A stretch of DNA of 64,000 bases from Methylobacterium aerolatum (GCF_022179085.1 NZ_BPQE01000020.1:186001-250000), one strand, 5' to 3'. Numbered from the stretch's first letter, positions 57,301 to 64,000 are shown. The notes: generated from the sequence alone by a model not told the origin. Translations and numbers: made by a program.

Positions 57301-57924
57301 CGCAGAGGGGGGATGGCGAGCAGGTGCGAAGGGCAACGCACTCTGTCCCGCCGCCAGGGCGACATCCGTCGCCACCGGGCCACAGCCGGGGCACCACGCG
57401 AAACCCCTCGGAAGCGGCACCGCCGGCTCCACCGGGCCGCCGTCGCCGATCCGCGCGGCGAGGCGGCGCAGCATCCGCGCCAGATTCTCCGGCCCGCCCG
57501 CGCGGAAATAGCCGTCGAGGTCGGCGGCGAGGGCGGGGTCGGTGCAGAAGGCGGTCAGGCGCGGGTCCGGCCGGTCGTCGCCGGGCAGCACGGCGAGGAC
57601 GACGCCATGCGCCCGCGCCGCCTCGGCGCAGCGCTCGACACCGTAGCGCCAGTAATCGAGCCCGCCGAGGCAGCGGATCACCACCGCGCGGGCGCGGGCG
57701 ACGACCTTGTCCACGTAGAGATCGACGGAGAGGGGGTGGCGCAGCTTGGCGAGCTTGGCGAGCCGCAGCGAGGGCAGGCCCGGCTCGGCTGCGTGGACGC
57801 GGGCCAGCCCCGCGAGGTCGCTGTCGGTGAAGGACAGGATCACGAGGTCGCCCGGCTCCTGGCCGAGGTCGACCGCCGCCTCGCCCTCGTCGAGGGAGAC
57901 CGAATCGACACGCAGGAGGTGCAT
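54328..57924 (-). CDS. cobN: Cobaltochelatase subunit CobN
   Basis: 1198 residues. Large porphyrin-binding subunit that, with CobS and CobT (not in the window), inserts Co(II) into hydrogenobyrinate a,c-diamide using ATP. 'HLLRVDSVSLDEGE' at the N-terminus, 'ALFLQPDRGRDADRKAGYHDPD', 'LGTHGTTEWLPGKAVALS' and 'SLDVSEPERPKARTAAEDAARLIRGR' are family landmarks. Two insertions from dispersed palindromes are translated in frame: about residues 200-255 and 544-575. Overlaps cobG by 4 bp. Confidence 0.95.
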   Translation of the reverse strand: MHLLRVDSVSLDEGEAAVDLGQEPGDLVILSFTDSDLAGLARVHAAEPGLPSLRLAKLAKLRHPLSVDLYVDKVVARARAVVIRCLGGLDYWRYGVERCAEAARAHGVVLAVLPGDDRPDPRLTAFCTDPALAADLDGYFRAGGPENLARMLRRLAARIGDGGPVEPAVPLPRGFAWCPGCGPVATDVALAAGQSALPFAPARHPPSAGEGGPRRRSGEGNDGAGKVTAGATSCTVAPLSPPAAQGTLPRRGGRDSAAPPVALVLVYRSAVLGGDTAPFEALALALRDRGIGTLTLAVSSLKDPEAVAAVEAALAARRPDIVIAATAFSARDDAGFILDRAGCPVLQALTVGAPRDAWEASARGLGASDLAMQIALPEFDGRLSGFPIAFKEEAPEVAGFSERRLVPFAEGIAALAERASGWLRLAALPPGERRVAVVLSDYPARGGRAGFAVGLDTPESARAVFADLAGAGYPAAPLPDDVMRPLTEGEPNFAVPLADYGAWLGSLPEEARMALHDAWGAPEDDPACRDGAFRFRMAGGPVHPRPGEQNEASQGSDTLASDGASPDGFARTRHDGAGDGGACALFLQPDRGRDADRKAGYHDPDRVPTHAYLAFHLGLRRHFDVLAQLGTHGTTEWLPGKAVALSPACWPALCVGSLPVVYPFIVDDPGEAAPLKRRLGGVALGHLTPTVARAGLPPETARLRELVEEYSAATVLDPRRATLLAAAILEEAEGHGLLAGAGIAPGAPMEEALTALDAHLCDIGETAFRDGLHVFGRAPEDAPEAVRASAEGERAGLLAALSGRFVPPGPAGSPSRGRLDVMPTGRNLTTLDPRAIPSRAAALLGEKAASAVVTRYLQDEGAYPARIVMDLWASPTLRTGGEDVAHALALMGVRPVWDHASTRVTGFEVLPLASLDRPRVDVTVRVSGAFRDTFPDTLALLDRAVRAVAARDEDEEDNPLAAAARRGEAAARVYGAAPGRFGAGAASLALDGEWEGRDDLGRAYLAASGYAYGDREGPDAGFGQRVAEADAYAHAFDVAERDLFDGDAAVDAMGGFSAAATLTGARPALYSLDVSEPERPKARTAAEDAARLIRGRLADRRWIAGQLRHGYRGAQELAQGLDAVFVLAAGSDAVTDAGFEALYSAWIADPEVFERLRAVNPAATRAILDRFDEARDRGLWTSRRNALPADAMMGEAAE
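56199..56294. repeat. REP-like palindrome, copy G, inside cobN
   Basis: Left arm CGTCGTGGCGCGTACGAGCG then AAGCCATCAGGGG; right arm CCCTGGCTTGCTTCGTTCTG then CTCGCCAGGACGGG. At 96 bp it is exactly 32 codons and contains no stop on the cobN strand. The encoded stretch (about 'NEASQGSDTLASDGASPDG') lies just before the conserved 'ALFLQPDRG'. Confidence 0.75.
57160..57325. repeat. GC-rich 150-bp palindrome inside cobN
   Basis: CCCCCTCTGCGGGGGAGGGT at 57168-57187 is inverted as ACCCTCCCCCGCAGAGGGGG at about 57292-57311; inner arms (GAGAGGGGAGCGAC / GTCGTTCCCCTCTC) also pair. The left arm contains the GGGTACCCTGCGCAGCAGGG core seen in cobG. On the cobN strand the core reads PPAAQGTLPRRGGR. Confidence 0.82.
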
Positions 57925-57980
57925 GGCGCGCCTCCCTCAGCCGGCGCGCGGCAAGGCGTGCGGCCGGTCCGGCGCCGCGC

Positions 57981-59015
57981 TCATCCCGCCAGAGCCTTGG
58001 CCACGGCGGACTGGTCGAAGCCCTTGAGGCCGATCACCACGAGGCGGCCGTCACGGGCCTCGCCCGCGCGCCACGGCCGGTCGAAATGGTGGGACACCCG
58101 GCGGCCGACCCCCTGCACCACGAGGCGCATGGGCTTGCCCTCGACCTCGACGAAGCCCTTGATCCGCAGCACGCCCTCGGTCTCGGCCGCCTTCTCGACG
58201 CGGGCGGCGAGGTCGCCCGCCGTCACGGCCGGGCGGACGGGGAGCGCCACCGTCTCGAAGTCGTCGTGGTCGTGATCCTCGCCCTCGCCGTGGTGCGAGG
58301 GGCGGTTGGCGAGGTCGTCCTCGGCCGCCGCGCCGAGGCCGAGCAGCACGCGGGGGTCGATGGCGCCGTTCGACGTCTCCACCACCTTCACCGCCCGGGG
58401 CAGGTGGCCCTGCACTTCGGCGCGCACCTTGGCGAGGCCAGCCTCGTCCATCAGGTCGACCTTGTTCAGCACCACGAGGTCGGCGCAGAGGAGCTGGTCC
58501 TCGAAGACTTCTTCCAGCGGGTTGTCGTGATCGACGCTCGTGTCCGCTGCGCGCTGGGCGGCGAGCGCCTCAGGGTCCTCGGCGAAGGCGCCGGTGGCGA
58601 CGGCGGGGCCATCCACCACCGCGACGACGCCATCGACTGTGACGCGCGAGCGGATCGCCGGCCACTGGAACGCCTGGACAAGGGGCTTCGGCAAGGCGAG
58701 GCCCGAAGTCTCGATCAGGATGTGCTCCGGCGGCTCGGCGCGGGACAGCAGGGTCTCCAGGGCCGGCACGAAGTCGTCCGCCACGGTGCAGCAGATGCAG
58801 CCGTTCGGCAGCTCCACGATGGACTCCTCCGTGCAGCCCTCGACGCCGCACGCGGCCAGGAACGACCGATCGAAGCCGACATCGCCGAACTCGTTCACCA
58901 GGATCGCGAGCTTGCGGCCCTTGGCGTTCTCCACGACGTGGCGGACGAGGGTCGTCTTGCCGGCACCGAGGAAGCCGGTGACGATCGTGCAGGGGATCTT
59001 CGCGACGATGGTCAT
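57981..59015 (-). CDS. cobW: CobW-type GTPase metallochaperone
   Basis: 344 residues, G3E GTPase. P-loop 'GFLGAGKTT' at 14-22, metal site 'CICC' at 73-76, 'LNKVDL' for guanine recognition, and a C-terminal CobW_C domain from about 255. A short His/Asp segment ('SHHGEGEDHDHDD') precedes it. CobW is thought to deliver Co(II) for chelation; cobN follows by 56 bp. Its start overlaps the DUF1636 stop by 4 bp. Confidence 0.94.
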   Translation of the reverse strand: MTIVAKIPCTIVTGFLGAGKTTLVRHVVENAKGRKLAILVNEFGDVGFDRSFLAACGVEGCTEESIVELPNGCICCTVADDFVPALETLLSRAEPPEHILIETSGLALPKPLVQAFQWPAIRSRVTVDGVVAVVDGPAVATGAFAEDPEALAAQRAADTSVDHDNPLEEVFEDQLLCADLVVLNKVDLMDEAGLAKVRAEVQGHLPRAVKVVETSNGAIDPRVLLGLGAAAEDDLANRPSHHGEGEDHDHDDFETVALPVRPAVTAGDLAARVEKAAETEGVLRIKGFVEVEGKPMRLVVQGVGRRVSHHFDRPWRAGEARDGRLVVIGLKGFDQSAVAKALAG

Positions 59016-59410
59016 TGCGCGGCCTCGGGCAAAGGGGAAAGCGGGGGAAAGGGCGGGATGCGGGCGATCACGCCCGTGCGGAATTCCTTCGGGCGCTCCC
59101 GCCAGGGCACGATGCCGTCCGGGGTGCCGTCATAGGCCATGAGGCCGTCGAGGATGGTGGTCGCGGCGGCCTCCGGGTCGAGGTCACCGTAGACGTAGGT
59201 CCAGCGGCCGGGCGATGCGACGGCGACCGTGCAGGGCCGCTTGCACACCGAGAGGCACTCCACCGGCTCGACGCGCAGGCCCTCGGCCCGCTGTCCGGCT
59301 TGGCGAACGAGTTCGGCATGGAGGCGCGCGCCGGCGCGCGGCCCCTCGGGGTCGTCGCCCTCCCGCTTGCAGGTGGTGCAGACGTAGAGGGTGGTCCCGG
59401 TCTCAGGCAT
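59012..59410 (-). CDS. DUF1636 protein, putative 2Fe-2S thioredoxin-like ferredoxin
   Basis: 132 residues. Cys11-X2-Cys14 near the N-terminus and Cys52-X3-Cys56-X3-Cys60 ('ECLSVCKRPC') resemble the cluster-binding loop of thioredoxin-fold 2Fe-2S ferredoxins. DUF1636 is frequently found in cobalamin clusters but has no proven function. Here it sits between cbtA (8-bp overlap) and cobW (4-bp overlap), so translation is coupled to both. Electron supply to corrin synthesis or cobalt binding are both possible. Confidence 0.85.
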   Translation of the reverse strand: MPETGTTLYVCTTCKREGDDPEGPRAGARLHAELVRQAGQRAEGLRVEPVECLSVCKRPCTVAVASPGRWTYVYGDLDPEAAATTILDGLMAYDGTPDGIVPWRERPKEFRTGVIARIPPFPPLSPLPEAAQ

Positions 59411-60140
59411 GGCGGCGCCCCGCGGAGCCGAAGCTCTGCCACGCCCAGCCGAAACCGAGGCCGATCATCGTCCAGAACACCGCCGACACCGCCAGCGACC
59501 GGGCGGCGAACTGCGCCGCGAGGGCGGCCGGCACGGCGGAGGTGGTGTCCGGCGGAGGCGGCGCGCCCACCACGTGCGGCGCGACGATCAGCACGAGGCC
59601 GCCGAGGATCGCGATCAGCGAGCGCCGGACGCCGATGAGGTACAGGCCCATCGCGGTCCCCGCGGCGGTCATCACCCACCATGCCTGCCGGGCGAGGATC
59701 GGCGCCGCCTCCTGTCCCGGCAATTCCGGCGGCAGGCCGAGTGCCGGGGCGAGGGACACGCTGGCGAAGCCGGCCAGCGCGAAGGCGAGGCCGGTCTGCA
59801 GCGTCGGCTCCCGCCCGAGGGCGATGAGCACCGCACCGAGGATCAGCGCCCAGCCGACGCCGCCGACGAGGGTGGCCAGCCCGGTGAAGGCCATGCGCTG
59901 GAAGCCCGGCGCCGGCTGCCAATCCGGCGCGGCGTCGGGGGCGGCATGGTCGTGGCCGGAATGGGCGAGGACGATCGGCAGGGCGCGGGTCGTGCCTTGC
60001 GCCGCTTGGCCGGGGGCCGGCGTCTCGTAACGCTCGGCCGCGACGATCAGCGGCGAGGTCAACGAGAGCTCGAGCCCCGTGGCGACGATGGCCGCGAGGA
60101 AGCCGGCGGCGAGCGCCGCCGACAGAAGCCGGAGAATCAT
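59403..60140 (-). CDS. cbtA: CbtA family predicted cobalt transporter
   Basis: 245 residues with about five to six hydrophobic segments ('LLSAALAAGFLAAIVATGLEL' at the start). A periplasmic-type loop near residues 60-75 carries 'LAHSGHDHAAPD', a likely metal-collecting His cluster. CbtA, with CbtB, is a predicted cobalt uptake system found under B12 riboswitches. It follows cbtB by 16 bp. Confidence 0.9.
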   Translation of the reverse strand: MILRLLSAALAAGFLAAIVATGLELSLTSPLIVAAERYETPAPGQAAQGTTRALPIVLAHSGHDHAAPDAAPDWQPAPGFQRMAFTGLATLVGGVGWALILGAVLIALGREPTLQTGLAFALAGFASVSLAPALGLPPELPGQEAAPILARQAWWVMTAAGTAMGLYLIGVRRSLIAILGGLVLIVAPHVVGAPPPPDTTSAVPAALAAQFAARSLAVSAVFWTMIGLGFGWAWQSFGSAGRRHA

Positions 60141-60156
60141 GCCTGGCGCGTGGGCG

Positions 60157-60339
60157 TCAGTGGCAGGGGAAGTTCTGGGCGTGCCGGAAATCGTGCGCCG
60201 CGTTGTGGAACGCGATGGCCGGCGAGAAGCCCGCCATGAAGATCAGCCCGAGGCCGAGGAAGGCCGCCAGCGCAGCCGCCATCAGGCGCTCGTTGGCGCG
60301 GACGGCGACGGGGGCGAGGGAGGAGGTCGTGGTCGTCAT
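60157..60339 (-). CDS. cbtB: CbtB subunit, predicted cobalt transporter
   Basis: 60 residues. One membrane helix at about 18-40 is followed by a His-rich end ('AFHNAAHDFRHAQNFPCH') with five His and one Cys suited to metal capture. This is the standard CbtB size and pattern. First gene after the cobalamin riboswitch, followed by cbtA. Confidence 0.9.
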   Translation of the reverse strand: MTTTTSSLAPVAVRANERLMAAALAAFLGLGLIFMAGFSPAIAFHNAAHDFRHAQNFPCH

Positions 60340-60387
60340 GATTGGTCTCCAGCCGCCCCACCGGCGGCGTCGCGAAGTCACGGGATG

Positions 60388-60575
60388 ACGGCAGGTCTCC
60401 TGGCTCGCGGCTCGGCGCGCCCGCCGCCTTCCCGGATCGCTCCGGTGGCTGCTGGCGGGCGCTCGCCGCTTACAGTTGCGGGGGCAGCCGCGGGTTCGGG
60501 TGGTCCCTCACCGCGTTCCCTTTTCACCCCTTGCGGGGCACCGTCACCCGCCCTGTGTAGACGGAGTCGGGGTTG
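60388..60575 (-). promoter_or_regulatory. Cobalamin riboswitch
   Basis: On the minus strand the B12 box AGCCAGGAGACCTGCC is at 60405-60390, preceded by GGGAAGGCGG, CCCCGCAACTGTAAGCGGC, GGGAACGCGGTGAGGG and, near the 5' end, GGTGACGGTGCCCCGC. These are the conserved blocks of the adenosylcobalamin riboswitch in order. It lies about 50 bases before cbtB and should repress the cbt-cob operon when cobalamin is plentiful. Boundaries are approximate. Confidence 0.95.
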
Positions 60576-60608
60576 CGCACAACGGCGCTCTCCAGGTGCT
60601 GGTCGTTC

Positions 60609-60706
60609 TGTCTTCCTTGCGAGTGCAGCAAAGAGCTACGGGGGCGTTGGGACGCTGTCCGACCGTGGCGTATCCCCGGATTGCTTCGCTGCGTTCGCAA
60701 GGGCGG
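60609..60706. repeat. REP-like palindrome, copy H
   Basis: Left arm TGTCTTCCTTGCGAGTGCAG then CAAAGAGCTACGGGGG; right arm CCCCGGATTGCTTCGCTGCG then TTCGCAAGGGCGG. Lies between the riboswitch and the 3' end of the GH44-like gene, upstream of the cob transcription unit. Confidence 0.75.
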
Positions 60707-60734
60707 AAACGGTGCCGCAATGACGGCGCGGATG

Positions 60735-62354
60735 TCAGATCGGCGCCACGACCCCGTGCTGGGCCGAGCGGGCGGGCAGCGTGAGGCGAAGCGTCGGTCC
60801 CGAGACGCGCTCCGGCGCGCCCATGGCGGCCACCTCCCGGTGGTGGGCGTCGAAGCCGTAGCGGGTCAGCGTCGAGGGCGGCAGCGGCTGGTCGAGGGTC
60901 ACATCGATGGCCTGCGGCGCCGTCGAGCGATTGATGAGCACCACGTGGAGGCGGTTCCCGTCGCGGCCCGCGCGGGCCGTCAGGCCCTCCGGCCTGGACA
61001 CCTCCACCGGCAGGCCGTGATCGGGGAAGCGCCCGCCCTGGCCGTCGTAGTTCCGGTAGAGCCGGAAGGCCGTGCCGAGCCAGCCGTCGAGGGCGCCCCA
61101 ATGGGCGGCCAGCAGCATCTCCGGCCGGGCGAGGCGGGCGAGGGCGTCGGCCAGGGCGAGGCCGGAGGCGAGTTGGCCGGGTCCGCCGTAATTGTACTCG
61201 GTGACGGCGATCCGCGTGCCCGGATAATGATCCCGCGCCAGCCGTTCCAGGCTGGGCAGCAACGGCAGGGAGAGGCCGCCCGAATCCGACACGGGCAGGG
61301 CATCCGAGACCCAGCTCCGCTCGCGGAAGCCCGGCTCGGTGAGGGAGCGGGGCGCGTCGAGGAGGGCAGCCGCCAGCGCCGGATCCTCCGTGCGGTAGAG
61401 GGTGCCGGCTGCGCTGAACGGGTACCAGTGGACGTCCAGGGCATCGAGGAGGCGAAGGCCCTCCCGCTCCGAGGCGTCGCGGAAGGCGGCGAGGTAGGCC
61501 GCGAGGACGCTGCCGTAGCGCCGGTACTCGGCCCAATCCGGCGCGTTCTGGAGGCTGACCATGCCGGTGACGCCCCAACTCGCCGGGCCGATCACCCAGG
61601 CCGTGGGGTCGATCCGCTTGATGGCGCTGGCGGCCGCGATGGAGCGGGCCAGCAGGTCGGCGATCCTCACCGGGGATGGGACGATCCGCGGGTGCTGGGT
61701 CGCCCACAGGCCGGGCTCGTTGTCGAGGATGTAACCCCGGATCCCGCTTTCGCCCGTCGCGGGACCGAAGCGCGCCACGAGGGTCGCGAGGCAATGGGGG
61801 ATGTTGGCGACATCGGTTTCGACGGGCTCACCCGCTCCGCGCCGCCCAGCCCAGGAGACGGGCACGAAGCGGGGGGACGGCGCGGCCTCGCCCGGCGGGA
61901 CCGGGCCTCCCTTGTCCGCCGCCACGTAGCCGGCCAGCGGCAGGGCGACGATGCTGCCCGCGCCCATGGCCAGCGCGGCGCGGTGAGTCGCCGTGATCGC
62001 CGCCGCCGGACGATTCCGCGCGGCGGGCGGAAGACCGATCATGTCGGCGAAGAAGTCGCCGTTGGCGTGCTGCCAGTCCTTGCCGGCGTTGCAGGCGTTG
62101 GTGACCCAATTGTAGGTGGTCGCGAAGTTGCCGCCGAACCGCCGCAGGGTCACTCCGGCGGCCCTGTCGAGCGTGGCCGAGGGTGGCCCGCCGTCGAGGG
62201 TGCCGACTTCCCCAGATCCGTAGATGAGCGGGCTCACCGCGAAGCCCGGTGCCGCGTCGCGGATCCGCACGCGCGCCACCCCGTCGGCGCGGGCCGGCGC
62301 GACCGAGAGCGCGGCGCCGATCCCCCCGAGGACGGACCGCCGGTCCGGTCTCAC
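60735..62354 (-). CDS. Glycoside hydrolase family 44-like protein
   Basis: 539 residues, Tat-type export signal ('RRSVLGGIGAALSVAPARA'). The acid/base Glu213 in 'DNEPGLW' and the nucleophile Glu386 in 'VTEYNYGG' match GH44 endoglucanases/xyloglucanases, as do 'RRFGGNFATTYNWVTNACNAG' parts and 'LDVHWYPF'. Starts with GTG inside the stop of the upstream glycosyltransferase (GTGA). The usual C-terminal carbohydrate-binding modules are absent. Substrate is inferred only by family; a role in trimming a self-made polysaccharide is possible because of the GT coupling. Confidence 0.82.
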   Translation of the reverse strand: MRPDRRSVLGGIGAALSVAPARADGVARVRIRDAAPGFAVSPLIYGSGEVGTLDGGPPSATLDRAAGVTLRRFGGNFATTYNWVTNACNAGKDWQHANGDFFADMIGLPPAARNRPAAAITATHRAALAMGAGSIVALPLAGYVAADKGGPVPPGEAAPSPRFVPVSWAGRRGAGEPVETDVANIPHCLATLVARFGPATGESGIRGYILDNEPGLWATQHPRIVPSPVRIADLLARSIAAASAIKRIDPTAWVIGPASWGVTGMVSLQNAPDWAEYRRYGSVLAAYLAAFRDASEREGLRLLDALDVHWYPFSAAGTLYRTEDPALAAALLDAPRSLTEPGFRERSWVSDALPVSDSGGLSLPLLPSLERLARDHYPGTRIAVTEYNYGGPGQLASGLALADALARLARPEMLLAAHWGALDGWLGTAFRLYRNYDGQGGRFPDHGLPVEVSRPEGLTARAGRDGNRLHVVLINRSTAPQAIDVTLDQPLPPSTLTRYGFDAHHREVAAMGAPERVSGPTLRLTLPARSAQHGVVAPI

Positions 62355-63298
62355 GAGACGAGGCCGGTCCCGTAGAGCGAGCCCCGGAAGCGGGGCATCC
62401 ACAGCACCTTGCCGAGGCCGCCGCAGGCCGCGATCCGGTGGTGGCGCGCGGCGGGCGGGTTGAAGGGCTTCAGGACGAGCGAGAGCGTGCCGGAGATGAC
62501 GGTCTGCGCCGCGCCGACCACCATCCAGCGGGCCACCGAGGTCCGGCTGCGCGGGCTCGACATGTCGTGGACGAAGGTGCGGATCTGGCCGCTGAGGAAT
62601 CGCCGCCGCCGGACGTAGGCCCAGTCGAGGCGCCGCCGCGGCACCCATTCGGTGACCTTGGCGGCCTCGGACCAGCCGAAGCGCTTTCCCTCGCGGGCGA
62701 GCCGATGGAGGAACAGGCTGTCCTCTCCGCCGATGCTGTTCAGCCGTTCCTCGAAGGGGCCACCCGGCACCCGGCAAAGGGCGGCGGCGAAGAGCGAGTT
62801 GTTGGTGCCGAGATAGGCAGAGTACCGCGTGATGTCGGCGCCGTCGGAGGCTTCGACACCCCGGGCGAAATAGTCGGCGAAGGCGCCGATCTCGTCGCCC
62901 TCCTCGGCGCGGGCGGAGACGGGGCCGAACACGGCGTCGAAGCCCCCGTGCCGGGCCATGCCGACCAAGGCGGCGAGCCAGTCCCGTCCGCCGGTCTCGT
63001 CGTCGTCGAGGAAGGCTATCCATTCGCCGGACGCCGCCGCGATGCCGGCGTTGCGTGCCGTGGCGATTCCCGGCCGGGGCATGGCGACGTAGCGGATTGG
63101 CAGGGACGACCCGGCGGAGGCCGCCTCCACCACGGGGCGGGCGTTGCCGTCGAGGGAGTTGTCGACGACGACCACCTCGGCCCGGAGGTCCGGCGGGAGG
63201 CTCTGCGCCACGACGCTCGACAGCGCCCGCGCGAGGGCCCTGTGCCGGTTCAGCGTCGGGATCACCACGCTCACCGTCGAAGGCTCGGTCCGGGGCAT
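62351..63298 (-). CDS. Family 2 glycosyltransferase
   Basis: 315 residues, GT-A fold. 'VSVVIPTLNRHRALARAL' at 9-26, Asp46 in 'VVVDNS', and the nucleotide-sugar motif Asp98-Asp99-Asp100 ('AFLDDDE'), with 'GGEDSLFLHRL' as acceptor/catalytic region. The C-terminal 60 residues are hydrophobic and basic and may touch the membrane. ATG at 63298 is chosen because a GGAG site precedes it by 5 bases; an ATG at 63328 has none. Coupled to the GH44-like gene. Confidence 0.88.
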   Translation of the reverse strand: MPRTEPSTVSVVIPTLNRHRALARALSSVVAQSLPPDLRAEVVVVDNSLDGNARPVVEAASAGSSLPIRYVAMPRPGIATARNAGIAAASGEWIAFLDDDETGGRDWLAALVGMARHGGFDAVFGPVSARAEEGDEIGAFADYFARGVEASDGADITRYSAYLGTNNSLFAAALCRVPGGPFEERLNSIGGEDSLFLHRLAREGKRFGWSEAAKVTEWVPRRRLDWAYVRRRRFLSGQIRTFVHDMSSPRSRTSVARWMVVGAAQTVISGTLSLVLKPFNPPAARHHRIAACGGLGKVLWMPRFRGSLYGTGLVS

Positions 63299-63479
63299 TC
63301 CGTCTCCGATAAAAGCGACAGGGTTCATCAATAAATAACCGCAGCCCTATAGTCCAGCGAGGGTTACGAAATGTCCTAGTTCGCAGATATGCCAACTTCA
63401 ATTATCGTTAAATCGCCGCTTATCCGGCGGGCCGGTTTATCGGAGATTGGTAAATACATTTCACGTCGAAGCGTTCGTC

Positions 63480-64000
63480 ATGGCTGAACGGGTGCCGATG
63501 CGTATAGCGATCGTCGGTTGCGGCTACGTCGCCGACATGTACCGGTATTGCCTCGATCTCCACCGGGACGGCCTCGTCCTCACCGGCGTCTACGACCGCG
63601 ACCCCGATCGTCTCGCCGCCTTCGCCCGCACCTGGGGCGACCACGCCTACGCCTCCCTGGCGGATCTCCTGGCGGAGCCGGGCCTCGGCATAGTCCTGAA
63701 CCTCACCGACCCGGAGAATCATGCGGCGGTGACGCGGGCCGCCATCGCGGCGGGGATCCACGTCTATTGCGAGAAGCCGCTGGGCCTCACCCTGCAGGAG
63801 GCGCAATCCCTGGGCGAGGCGGCTCAGGCGGCCGGGCTGCGCCTCGCCGCCGCGCCGAGCAACGTTCTCGGGGAGCAGGCGCAGACCCTGTGGCGGGCGG
63901 TACGGACCGGCACGGTCGGCCGGGTCAGGCTCATCTACGCCGAACTCGACGACGGGATGGTCCACAAGGCCGATTACCGCCGCTGGATCAGCCGCAGCGG
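63480..64000 (+). CDS. Gfo/Idh/MocA-family oxidoreductase, N-terminal part
   Basis: The reading frame is open to the window edge (173 codons and a partial one). An NAD(P)-binding Rossmann motif 'IAIVGCGYVADMY' and the 'HVYCEKPLGLTLQEAQ' signature, with its Lys as the catalytic-site residue, place it in the sugar-dehydrogenase superfamily. It is divergent from the GT2 gene; the 150-bp gap is less GC-rich and probably holds both promoters. Its vicinity suggests a nucleotide-sugar or polysaccharide role. The 3' part lies outside the window. Confidence 0.9.
   Translation, partial: MAERVPMRIAIVGCGYVADMYRYCLDLHRDGLVLTGVYDRDPDRLAAFARTWGDHAYASLADLLAEPGLGIVLNLTDPENHAAVTRAAIAAGIHVYCEKPLGLTLQEAQSLGEAAQAAGLRLAAAPSNVLGEQAQTLWRAVRTGTVGRVRLIYAELDDGMVHKADYRRWISRS

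Noticed and set aside
54598-58275. 1225-codon open frame on the plus strand opposite cobN and cobW
   Set aside because: It is a shadow of the GC-rich codon bias of cobN: low-complexity Arg/Gly/Ala sequence with no family motif, while the minus strand encodes recognised proteins.

Overview
The window is a GC-rich chromosomal segment of an alphaproteobacterium, most likely Methylobacteriaceae (Methylobacterium/Methylorubrum type). This is inferred from the gene content (ATP-type PEP carboxykinase, aerobic cobalamin pathway, MetX/MetW, DUF2125, CbtA/CbtB), from the cysteine-poor DnaX typical of Hyphomicrobiales, and from the style of the intergenic palindromes; no database search was possible. 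No tRNA, rRNA, insertion sequence, phage or CRISPR array was seen. Coding density is high and gene overlaps of 1-8 bp are frequent.

Layout. 1-4.3 kb: tail of an RND efflux adaptor, its inner-membrane pump and a small membrane protein. 4.3-9.1 kb: PlsC acyltransferase, a hypothetical protein, a DUF2125 protein, then tyrC and hisC (aromatic/histidine-type biosynthesis) on the minus strand. 9.6-11.5 kb: metX-metW. 11.5-17.1 kb: lytic transglycosylase, dapA, smpB, a peroxiredoxin and a NYN-domain protein. 17.6-28.1 kb: regulatory and envelope-precursor genes: RSH (p)ppGpp enzyme with rpoZ, rpoN, glmU, a class II aldolase, glmS, and a secreted collagen-like protein. 28.1-38.3 kb: flavoprotein, TerC, AmpD-type amidase with a DjlA-like cochaperone, a glycine-zipper lipoprotein, a solitary His-rich ureE overlapping cdh, then dapE, truA, fmt, def and recR. 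38.7-44.6 kb: pckA, ybaB, dnaX, the SRP RNA gene and a polyprenyl glycosylphosphotransferase. 44.6-46.1 kb: a lower-GC patch with a small heme-monooxygenase-like gene and an XRE regulator.

46.1-60.6 kb is a cobalamin locus. A cobalamin riboswitch (about 60388-60575, minus strand) precedes cbtB-cbtA-DUF1636-cobW-cobN-cobG-cobH-cobI-cobJ. cobL-cobE-cobM-cobB continue on the same strand, but only after cobK, which is inverted and whose start codon overlaps the cobL start codon. The module combines predicted cobalt uptake (CbtAB), metal handling (CobW, DUF1636), chelation (CobN) and aerobic corrin-ring synthesis. cobA, cobF, cobS/T and the late genes are not in the window. 60.7-64 kb: a GH44-like hydrolase coupled to a GT2 glycosyltransferase, and the start of a Gfo/Idh/MocA oxidoreductase.

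The most unusual signal is structural. At least eight copies of a roughly 95-bp REP-like palindrome (arms related to CGTCATTGCGAGCG / CGCAATGACGG) are scattered through the segment. One lies in frame inside cobN. A second, GC-rich palindrome family follows metW and also sits inside cobG and cobN, where both copies are read in the same frame and give the same short peptide. cobG also carries four in-frame 24-bp repeats at its 5' end. This resembles the protein-coding palindromic elements known from Rickettsia, here concentrated in cobalamin genes.
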